From Planctomicrobium sp. (GTDB lineage Bacteria; Planctomycetota; Planctomycetia; Planctomycetales; Planctomycetaceae): a stretch of 6,263 nucleotides of DNA. A program made the position numbers and the translations under genes. Below, in pieces: positions 1 to 5,294 of this stretch (the stretch's first letter is position 1; the number at the start of each line of letters is the position of its first letter). The stretch spans positions 1 to 6,263 of the forward strand of contig JABJMI010000150.1 in assembly GCA_018659505.1 (NCBI GenBank), read 5' to 3'. The notes beneath the pieces were generated by a model. The model was not told the origin of the DNA. It did not search any database and saw only the letters and a program-made list of their open reading frames with translations.

Positions 1-839
1 CGCTGATGAGTGGTGAGGATCAAGAGGCAGTTCCGCTAGATTTGAGCGGCGACGACATTTCTGTCTTTGGTGACGATGAGTCGGGGATTTCTCTTTCCGG
101 TGATTCTTCCTTGATGTTAGGTGGAGAAAGTGGAATTTCGCTAGAAGGTCCGGCTGACAGCGGTATGGAGTTGGCTTCCGACGATGATGACGAAGGAATC
201 ACACTGGATCTTGGCGATGATAGCGGCATTTCGTTAGAGATGGACGAAAGCGGAATTTCACTTACCGATGATGATTCCGGCATCTCCCTGGAAGCCGACG
301 ACATGAGCAACACCATTCCAATGATGGATTCGTTGGATGAAGACTCTGTTCCAGAGACTCAGTTTGAAATTCCTCCATTAGAAGGAGACGATGACGACGA
401 CGTCTTCGGTATGGATGCTGACGAAACTGGTGTCCTGGACATGTCAGATCTGGAGGATTCAAGTGCCGAAGACGGTGTTTTTGACCTCGACGAAGACGAT
501 GAAGACGAATTTGCAGCGACTGGTTCCTTTGAAGATGATGACATGGACATCGAAGACGATGTCTTTGAGGACGATGGTGACCTTGATGTCTTCGATGCGG
601 ATGATGACGTCTTCGATGACGAAGATGAAGACGTTGCGTACGCTGGAGGCAGAGGTTTTCAGGCAGCGGAAGCCGATTGGGGATCTGGAACTTTCGTCGG
701 ACTGTTGGTCTCGAGCCTGCTGATGCTAATCTGCGGAGCAGTCATGATCGACTTGCTCGGTAATATGGCCTCAGCATCGTCAACTAACCCTCTCTCCAGT
801 GCGATTCTAGATGCACTTGGTGGATTGTACGGTGGATAA
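1..839 (+). CDS. Acidic repeat protein with C-terminal membrane helix (5' partial)
   Basis: The reading frame is open to the left edge of the window, so the ATG at position 6 is probably internal and the true start lies upstream. Numbering residues from that ATG, 277 are visible. Residues 25-95 carry five exact SGISL copies (26, 42, 73, 82, 91) plus degenerate ones (SGMEL at 52, EGITL at 63). Residues 129-210 are almost all Asp/Glu with recurring VFD/VFE/VFG units. One hydrophobic helix follows at about 228-250 and then a 27-residue tail rich in Ser, Gly and Ala, so the acidic part is a long disordered domain tethered near its C-terminus. From memory, planctomycetes have proteins with an N-terminal excisionase-type helix-turn-helix, acidic Ser-rich repeats and a terminal membrane helix of this kind. 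That N-terminus is not in the window, so this identity is only a guess. It ends with TAA and is followed by its own terminator, so it is transcriptionally separate from what follows. The function is unknown. Confidence 0.75.
   Translation, partial: LMSGEDQEAVPLDLSGDDISVFGDDESGISLSGDSSLMLGGESGISLEGPADSGMELASDDDDEGITLDLGDDSGISLEMDESGISLTDDDSGISLEADDMSNTIPMMDSLDEDSVPETQFEIPPLEGDDDDDVFGMDADETGVLDMSDLEDSSAEDGVFDLDEDDEDEFAATGSFEDDDMDIEDDVFEDDGDLDVFDADDDVFDDEDEDVAYAGGRGFQAAEADWGSGTFVGLLVSSLLMLICGAVMIDLLGNMASASSTNPLSSAILDALGGLYGG
78..293 (+). repeat. In-frame SGISL peptide repeats, 9-16 residue spacing
   Basis: Five exact SGISL units preceded by Glu or Asp, plus two degenerate units, are spaced mostly 9-11 residues apart. 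The five copies use five different codon combinations (for example tcggggatttctctt against tccggcatctccctg), so the repeat is kept at the peptide level and is not a recent DNA tandem duplication. Confidence 0.8.
390..635 (+). repeat. Low-complexity Asp/Glu tract with VFD units
   Basis: This is a run of GAT/GAC/GAA codons encoding an acidic segment punctuated by Val-Phe: DDVFGMD, DGVFDLD, DDVFEDD, LDVFDAD and DDVFDDE. The hydrophobic pair recurs irregularly, every 9 to 28 residues. It is intrinsically disordered by composition. The skewed codons also create long empty frames on the opposite strand. Confidence 0.7.
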
Positions 840-863
840 AACTCAGCATTTTTAGCAATATCT

Positions 864-903
864 CTAGGGCGAATAGTTTTTAACTGTTCGCCCTAGTTTG
901 TTT
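864..903 (+). terminator. Rho-independent terminator after the acidic repeat gene
   Basis: CTAGGGCGAA (864-873) pairs perfectly with TTCGCCCTAG (887-896). The stem can extend inward to about 15 bp through one T-G wobble, leaving a T-rich loop near 879-881. It is followed by TTTGTTT. It lies 25 bases after the stop codon at 837-839. The flanking T-run is interrupted by a G, so strength is moderate to good. Confidence 0.8.
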
Positions 904-927
904 CTATAGACCGTTCATATCAATGGA

Positions 928-1326
928 ATGGCTCGCTGGAATGCTGTTTTTGGATATATTCTATTGACTCAAAAAAGAAAACCTAGATTTGTCATTCTGG
1001 AACATGACTGGCCATTCTTGCATTGGGATTTGATGCTGGAAGAGTCTGGTCGCTTGCTGACTTGGCGGATTCTTGAAGAGCCCGAACTGGACAAACCGTT
1101 GACGGTCAGTTCTTCTCCAGATCATCGCGTTGAATATTTGGACTACGTTGGACCTATTGGCAGCGATCGAGGATCTGTGAGTAAGTGGGACACAGGTGTG
1201 ATAAATTCTTTAAATTCGAGTAAAGAAGGTTTATTGGCTGAAATCAATTCAGATCGTTTCGGGGCTTTGATTACTATACATATGAATAATGGAAGCCTTG
1301 TGCTTAAAAATAATTTTCAGCAATAA
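928..1326 (+). CDS. Stand-alone LigD-type 3'-phosphoesterase domain protein
   Basis: The 132-residue product resembles the N-terminal phosphoesterase (PE) domain of bacterial DNA ligase D (LigD_N family), which trims 3' ends in non-homologous end joining. The metal-site pattern is clear: H26, H32 and D34 in HDWPFLHWDLMLE match the H-x5-H-x-D spacing of characterised LigD PE domains. H66 and Y70 (DHRVEY) match the later conserved His and Tyr, and RGSVSKWDTG (81-90) matches the GxGTVxxWD segment. The position that is usually Arg two residues after the Asp (HYDLRLE) is Met36 here, as I recall it for canonical enzymes, so activity may be altered or lost. No ligase or polymerase domain is attached and no ku gene is visible. 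The only in-frame ATG start is at 928 with no clear ribosome-binding site. Conserved sequence begins near residue 19, so an in-frame TTG at 964 is an alternative. It is more A+T-rich at its 3' end than its neighbours. The family call is good; the biochemical role is inferred. Confidence 0.8.
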   Translation: MARWNAVFGYILLTQKRKPRFVILEHDWPFLHWDLMLEESGRLLTWRILEEPELDKPLTVSSSPDHRVEYLDYVGPIGSDRGSVSKWDTGVINSLNSSKEGLLAEINSDRFGALITIHMNNGSLVLKNNFQQ

Positions 1327-1450
1327 AATCTGTGTAAGGCTATTTGTATTAGTGGTTTACGTTATGGGTGTGTTGGTTGTCGATGAAGTGAGTTGAGAAA
1401 TAATGAATAATTGTAAACGAACATTCTGTCAGGAGTTGTGGTTATTAGAG

Positions 1451-1479
1451 TGGAACAATTAGCTTGAAAACTACATAAT
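1451..1479 (+). promoter_or_regulatory. Candidate promoter with TGGAACAATT motif
   Basis: TGGAACAATT at 1451-1460 repeats exactly at 1576-1585. Its GGAAC core resembles the -35 element typical of ECF sigma factors. CATAAT lies 17 bases after TGGAAC (1474-1479) and resembles a general -10 box. This could be a promoter about 150 bases upstream of the gene at 1641, or only a protein-binding site. No transcript data are available. Confidence 0.3.
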
Positions 1480-1575
1480 GAATTACATCAAGCACATGAG
1501 ATATATTGTGCTATCGGGCTGTTTATTTACGAATAGGATGTCTGCTCATCACGAGTGTGGTTTCTGTAAATAGAA

Positions 1576-1610
1576 TGGAACAATTCATTCCAGGTTTCTA
1601 GATTGTTCCA
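1576..1610. promoter_or_regulatory. Inverted repeat TGGAACAAT/ATTGTTCCA upstream of 1641
   Basis: TGGAACAAT (1576-1584) and its exact reverse complement ATTGTTCCA (1602-1610) are separated by 17 bases, with centres about 26 bases apart (roughly 2.5 helical turns). The right arm ends 30 bases before the start codon at 1641. It could be an operator for a dimeric regulator. Alternatively the left arm is an ECF-type -35 (GGAAC), with TAGATT (1599-1604) as a poor -10. Confidence 0.4.
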
Positions 1611-1629
1611 AATTTCTAATTTTCATCGT

Positions 1630-1633
1630 GGAG
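1630..1633 (+). promoter_or_regulatory. Ribosome-binding site for the gene at 1641
   Basis: GGAG sits 7 bases before the ATG at 1641, which supports that start. No earlier in-frame ATG gives a better N-terminus, and the chosen start yields a complete signal peptide. Confidence 0.7.
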
Positions 1634-1640
1634 ATACTAA

Positions 1641-3311
1641 ATGTTGCGAGTCAGCAACCCAATCAGATTTGCGAAGCGTCGAATTGTTCTCGTTGCATCG
1701 CTGGCCTTGGTTGTACAGGTCGCTTTAGGGACGCCAGTCCAAGCGGATACGGAATTTACGACAGGCTCTGCTGACCCACTGATTGAGTTTATCAATCAGC
1801 AAATTGGTCAGACTTGGGAAGACAATGAGGTCAAACCGAGTGCAGTCGCAGAAGACGCTGAATGGATTCGCCGAGTCTATCTCGACATCGTGGGGCGCAT
1901 TCCAAGTGCAAGCGAAGTTAAAACATTCTTGGATGATGAAGACGCTGCAAAACGCTCAAAAATGGTAGATGCCCTACTAGCGAATCCGGACTTTGTCCGA
2001 AACTACACAGAAGTCTGGACCAACTTGCTCATTGGTCGCAACACTCCAGATCGAACAAGTCGGGCTGGCTTGCAGAAATTTCTGCGGGAGAGCTTTGCCC
2101 GGAACCGACCATGGAATGAAATTGTCTACGATTTGACAACTGCTGAAGGTCATTTCGAAGAAAATGGAGCCGTCAACTTCATCTTGGCTCAACTTCAAGG
2201 CAATGTGAACAGCGAAGATTATCACGTTGAAGCGACTGCGAAACTGACACGAGTTTTGCTGGCAATGCAAGTTCAGTGTACCCAATGTCACAATCATCCA
2301 TTCAATGAATGGAAGCAGAACCAGTTCTGGGAGTTTAACAGCTTCTTCCGTCAAACTCGCCGCATGGATCACGACAAATACGATCCTGAAACAGGTCAGA
2401 ACGAAGACGATTATTCAGAACTTGCTTACCGGGACTTCTCTGGTCCTGTCTATTACGAAATGCGTAATGGTCTCGTTCAGGTTGCTTACCCTAAGTTTTT
2501 CGATGTTGAAGTTTCTCCAACAGCACCAAATCGTCGTGAAGAACTTGGTAAGCTGATGGCTTACGATGACCCGAATCACACAGTCGCACGAGCCATGGTC
2601 AATCGCACTTGGGCACACTTCATGGGCTACGGATTCACTCGCCCGATTGATGACATGGGACCACATAATCCAGCCAGCCACCCGGAACTTCTTGACCGTC
2701 TTGGTGAAGAGTTCGTCAAAAGTGGTTACGATGTGAAGCAGTTAATTCGCTGGGTTTGCAATACCGAAGCCTACAATTTGACCAGCACCTTTGGAAAGCA
2801 CAACGACTATGACAATCCGGCAGCTGGAGAAGTTCCGCTCTTCAGTCACATGTACGTGAAAACGATGAATGCCGAACAGCTTTACGATTCACTGCTGATT
2901 GCGACAAACGCTCATAAGAGTGGTGCTGGAAACTTTGCTCAGGTTGAGCAACAACGTGAACGCTGGTTGCAGGATTTTCTGCGAATCTTCGGTGGAAACG
3001 AAGAAGACGAACCAACAATGTTCAGTGGATCAATTCCGCAAGCTCTCCTCATGATGAACGGTCCACTTGTCGAAAAAGCGATCAGTGCCGAAAAGGGAGG
3101 CTACTTGCATACAGTCTTGTCGAATCCTCAATTTCGCAGCGACAACAACCGAGTGCAAGCACTCTTCGTGTCAGCATTAGGTCGAATCCCAACTCGTTAC
3201 GAACTATCGAAGCTCGTCGGGGCAATCAATTCCAATCGTGATAAATTGGCTGCGTACCAAGACTTGTACTGGGCACTGTTGAATTCGAACGAATTTATAG
3301 TAAATCACTAA
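1641..3311 (+). CDS. Exported DUF1549-DUF1553 (PSCyt2-PSD1) protein
   Basis: This is a 556-residue exported protein of the planctomycete PSCyt2/PSD1 type. A Sec signal peptide covers residues 1-35: basic start RFAKRR, a hydrophobic core at 15-30, and a likely cut after VQA. DUF1549 spans about 45-237 and includes WIRRVYLDIVGRIP (75-88) and its closing motif CTQCHNHPFNEW (213-224). DUF1553 spans about 286-556 and includes ARAMVNRTWAHFMGYG (316-331), NPASHPELLD (343-352) and the usual ending ALLNSNEF. It is shorter than relatives that also carry an N-terminal PSCyt1 cytochrome domain, which is absent here. The CxxCH at 213-217 is a formal heme c-attachment sequence, but it is a conserved part of DUF1549 and heme binding is not established. 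The molecular function of the family is unknown; these genes are regularly paired with a DUF1501 gene, as here (74-base gap). Expression may depend on the motifs at 1451 and 1576. Confidence 0.93.
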   Translation: MLRVSNPIRFAKRRIVLVASLALVVQVALGTPVQADTEFTTGSADPLIEFINQQIGQTWEDNEVKPSAVAEDAEWIRRVYLDIVGRIPSASEVKTFLDDEDAAKRSKMVDALLANPDFVRNYTEVWTNLLIGRNTPDRTSRAGLQKFLRESFARNRPWNEIVYDLTTAEGHFEENGAVNFILAQLQGNVNSEDYHVEATAKLTRVLLAMQVQCTQCHNHPFNEWKQNQFWEFNSFFRQTRRMDHDKYDPETGQNEDDYSELAYRDFSGPVYYEMRNGLVQVAYPKFFDVEVSPTAPNRREELGKLMAYDDPNHTVARAMVNRTWAHFMGYGFTRPIDDMGPHNPASHPELLDRLGEEFVKSGYDVKQLIRWVCNTEAYNLTSTFGKHNDYDNPAAGEVPLFSHMYVKTMNAEQLYDSLLIATNAHKSGAGNFAQVEQQRERWLQDFLRIFGGNEEDEPTMFSGSIPQALLMMNGPLVEKAISAEKGGYLHTVLSNPQFRSDNNRVQALFVSALGRIPTRYELSKLVGAINSNRDKLAAYQDLYWALLNSNEFIVNH

Positions 3312-3321
3312 CTTATATCGC

Positions 3322-3342
3322 CGAGTGCGGGCAAAACACTCG
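3322..3342 (+). other. Small hairpin between the DUF1553 and DUF1501 genes
   Basis: CGAGTG (3322-3327) pairs with CACTCG (3337-3342) around a 9-base loop. There is no real T-run after it, only ACTTTTAA, so it is unlikely to terminate fully. It might act as an mRNA stability or partial attenuation element within the operon, or be chance. Confidence 0.3.
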
Positions 3343-3374
3343 AGATTACTTTTAACCCATCGGAAAATACTTAA

Positions 3375-3379
3375 AAGGA
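3375..3379 (+). promoter_or_regulatory. Ribosome-binding site for the DUF1501 gene
   Basis: AAGGA lies 6 bases before the ATG at 3386. It favours this start over the internal ATG eight codons later, although both would leave the twin-arginine motif intact. Confidence 0.7.
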
Positions 3380-3385
3380 AAACCC

Positions 3386-4660
3386 ATGAAAACTTCTAAC
3401 AACAACGGCATGTCTCGCCGTCACTTTATGAATCACCTCGCAATGGGCGGGGCAACTACTCTTGGTGCGACACACTTCCTGTCAAACCTCGAAGCGAACG
3501 CTGCTCAAGTTTCACGTGATCAAAAAGCATGTATCCTTGTTTGGCTGGGTGGTGGTGCTCCGACTATCGATATGTGGGATCTGAAACCAGGTTCGAAGAA
3601 CGGTGGTGAGTTCAAGCCAATTAGCACCAAGGGTGACCTTCAGATCAGTGAGCATCTTCCGAAGATTGCTCAAGAAATGGACAACCTTTCTGTCATTCGC
3701 TCTTTGAGCACACGTGAAGCGGATCACATGCGTGGTCGTTACTACATGCACACTAGCTATGTTCCAAACCCAACTGTTGTTCACCCAACATTTGGATCTG
3801 TTGCGAGTTACGAACTTGGATCAAAACGCAAAGAGCTTGAGATTCCAGCTTTCGTTTCCATCGGTGGTGGCGGAATGAGCCCAGGTTTCTTGGGAATGAC
3901 TCACGCTCCATTCGTTGTCGACAACCGTGGACAAATCCAGAACGCCAACATGGACGGCATGAATAAGCAACGTCTTGGTCAACGCCTTCAGATGCTTGGA
4001 ACTATCGAAGATGGTTTCATCAAGTCTGGACGTGGCGAAGCTGGTCAGGCACACAAAGATGTCTATAAGAAAGCCATCAACCTGATGACTTCAGATCAAA
4101 TGAATGCGTTCAAGGCAGCTGATGAACCTGCTGAAGTTCGTGAAATGTACGGTGACACTCCCTTCGGTAACACACTGTTAATGTCTCGCCGATTGGTCCA
4201 GCAAGGTGTTCCATTCGTAGAAGTTCAATTCCCAGGAAGTTGGGATTTGCACAACAACGTCTTCGCAACACTGAAAGATCAACGGCTACCGTTGCTCGAT
4301 TCTGGTATTTCTGGTCTTGTGAAAGACCTTAAACAACGTGGAATGCTTGAACACACAACTATCGTCGTGATGGGTGAGTTCGGACGTACTCCACGTATCA
4401 ACCAGAACGTCGGACGTGATCACTGGGCAACAAGCTGGTCAGCACTCATTGGTGGTGGTGGACTGCAGGGTGGTCGTGCTATCGGTGAAACCGATGCCGA
4501 TGGCCTCCGCATTGTCAGCGAAAGCTATCTCCCAGGCGATCTCTGGGCAACAGTTTCTCACTCAATGCGAATTCCGCTCAACACTGTTCACACCTCAAAA
4601 CGTGGACGTCCAATGAAACTTGCCAACGGTGGACAGCCAATTCAGGATTTGATTGGATAA
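3386..4660 (+). CDS. Tat-exported DUF1501 protein
   Basis: This 424-residue protein belongs to DUF1501, a family with an alkaline phosphatase/sulfatase-like fold that is abundant in planctomycetes. A twin-arginine signal is plain: SRRHFM at 10-15, a weakly hydrophobic stretch at 17-32, and a likely cut after EANA or EANAA (residues 36-40). This implies folding, perhaps with a cofactor, before export. Family landmarks are [18 protein letters not shown] (51-68), [13 protein letters not shown] (111-123), GEFGRTPRI (330-338) and GRDHW (343-347). The Asp, His and Glu residues in these segments are where a metal site would be expected by analogy with the fold, but the reaction is unknown. Length is normal. 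It follows the DUF1549-DUF1553 gene in the usual order and ends 46 bases before a strong terminator. Arg codons are strongly biased (16 of 25 are CGT, none AGA/AGG), which suggests high expression. Confidence 0.93.
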   Translation: MKTSNNNGMSRRHFMNHLAMGGATTLGATHFLSNLEANAAQVSRDQKACILVWLGGGAPTIDMWDLKPGSKNGGEFKPISTKGDLQISEHLPKIAQEMDNLSVIRSLSTREADHMRGRYYMHTSYVPNPTVVHPTFGSVASYELGSKRKELEIPAFVSIGGGGMSPGFLGMTHAPFVVDNRGQIQNANMDGMNKQRLGQRLQMLGTIEDGFIKSGRGEAGQAHKDVYKKAINLMTSDQMNAFKAADEPAEVREMYGDTPFGNTLLMSRRLVQQGVPFVEVQFPGSWDLHNNVFATLKDQRLPLLDSGISGLVKDLKQRGMLEHTTIVVMGEFGRTPRINQNVGRDHWATSWSALIGGGGLQGGRAIGETDADGLRIVSESYLPGDLWATVSHSMRIPLNTVHTSKRGRPMKLANGGQPIQDLIG

Positions 4661-4675
4661 TCTCTGCCTGACAGG

Positions 4676-4705
4676 TTGACTGAGATCAATATCAAAGATT
4701 GATAT
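4676..4705 (+). promoter_or_regulatory. Possible sigma-gene promoter overlapping the terminator
   Basis: TTGACT (4676-4681) matches the -35 consensus in 5 of 6 positions. TGATAT (4700-4705), 18 bases later, is a weak -10 (3 of 6). Transcription would start near 4712, inside the left arm of the terminator stem, so this transcript would lack part of the hairpin and escape termination. The same stretch also forms a 7-bp hairpin, ATATCAA/TTGATAT (4689-4705). Speculative. Confidence 0.3.
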
Positions 4706-4706
4706 G

Positions 4707-4736
4707 CAGGGGACCTTTGGGTCCCCTGTTTTTTTT
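4707..4736 (+). terminator. Strong rho-independent terminator after the DUF1501 gene
   Basis: CAGGGGACC (4707-4715) pairs with GGTCCCCTG (4720-4728), giving a G+C-rich 9-bp stem with a 4-base loop. Eight T residues follow (4729-4736). This is a textbook intrinsic terminator for the DUF1549/DUF1501 operon. It ends only 8 bases before the next start codon. Confidence 0.92.
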
Positions 4737-4744
4737 GAGCTGGA

Positions 4745-5293
4745 ATGAATACTAAAGAGCAAAACCCTGCTGATTCCATAACGCCTCCCGGTGAAGAGTT
4801 TATTCAACTTTTCACTCAGGCGCAGCGAGTTTTATATCTGTTCATCCTATCTCAGGTTGGCAAAGTTCAGGCTGCTGAAGAGATTCTTCAGGAAACGAAC
4901 CTGGTGATCTGGTCGAAGTCCTCAAGTTTTGAGATGGGAAGTAGTTTCATCGCCTGGGTTCGGCAGATTGCGGTTTATGAAGTCTTGAAGTGGAAGCAAA
5001 AACGAAGCCGGGAAAAGCTTACTTTCTCTGGCGAGTTTATGAATACAATTGCAGAGAGATTCTCTGAAACTCCAGAGCAAATTGAACTTCGGCAGCTAGC
5101 TCTGGAAAACTGTTTGAAGAAATTAACCGACCAGGACCGGGAACTGATTGAAAAGCGATATCAACCCGGAATGAATGGGAAGAGTGTCGCCTCTGATTTA
5201 GGGAGACCTCCAAATTCTGTTTACCAGTCTTTGGGGCGCATTCGAAAAGTATTACAAGATTGTGTTGAACGCTCTCTTGCTCTAGAAAATTAA
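4745..5293 (+). CDS. ECF-type RNA polymerase sigma factor
   Basis: This 182-residue sigma-70 family protein has only regions 2 and 4, the ECF layout. Region 2 covers about 17-86: EEFIQLFTQAQRVLYLFIL, AEEILQETNLVIWSK (44-58) for core polymerase contact, and FIAWVRQIAVYEVLKWKQK (68-86) for -10 recognition. Region 4 covers about 118-172, with LTDQDRELIEKRY (127-139) and the helix-turn-helix SVASDLGRPPNSVYQSLGRIRK (147-168) for -35 recognition. The QETNLVIW wording matches the Rhodopirellula/Verrucomicrobium ECF subfamily. The length is normal. A short GAG (4737-4739) 5 bases before the ATG is the only ribosome-binding site, and it directly abuts the terminator T-run. The next gene starts one base after the stop and encodes a membrane protein with an anti-sigma-like N-terminus, its probable partner. 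Arg codon use (0 of 12 CGT) is unlike the neighbouring DUF1501 gene and suggests low expression. Confidence 0.93.
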   Translation: MNTKEQNPADSITPPGEEFIQLFTQAQRVLYLFILSQVGKVQAAEEILQETNLVIWSKSSSFEMGSSFIAWVRQIAVYEVLKWKQKRSREKLTFSGEFMNTIAERFSETPEQIELRQLALENCLKKLTDQDRELIEKRYQPGMNGKSVASDLGRPPNSVYQSLGRIRKVLQDCVERSLALEN

Positions 5294-5294
5294 G

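Larger units (their letters stand above)
1327..1640. other. Gene-free A+T-rich intergenic region
   Basis: This stretch of 314 bases has no open frame of useful length, no tRNA-like or rRNA-like sequence and no clear terminator for the preceding gene. Its notable content is three copies of TGGAACAAT (see the separate entries) and several A+T-rich hexamers that could serve as -10 elements, including CATAAT at 1474-1479 and TAGAAT at 1571-1576. It most likely holds the promoter of the DUF1549/DUF1501 operon. Confidence 0.7.

Noticed and set aside
20..550. Long open frames on the minus strand (20-316, 262-462, 359-550) opposite the acidic repeat gene
   Set aside because: They are Ser-rich or Arg-rich products of the GAT/GAC/GAA-rich codons on the plus strand and show no family resemblance.
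391..723. A 110-residue plus-strand frame inside the acidic repeat gene
   Set aside because: It is Met/Thr-rich low-complexity output of the same GATGAC repeats read one frame over; the acidic frame has the membrane helix and natural ending.
1524..1572. Inverted repeat TATTTAC (1524-1530) / GTAAATA (1566-1572)
   Set aside because: Seven A+T-rich base pairs with a 35-base gap are easily expected by chance in this composition.
1977..2681. Minus-strand open frames at 1977-2372 and 2415-2681, and a plus-strand frame at 2305-2556
   Set aside because: They lie fully inside the well-supported DUF1549-DUF1553 gene and have no recognisable domain.
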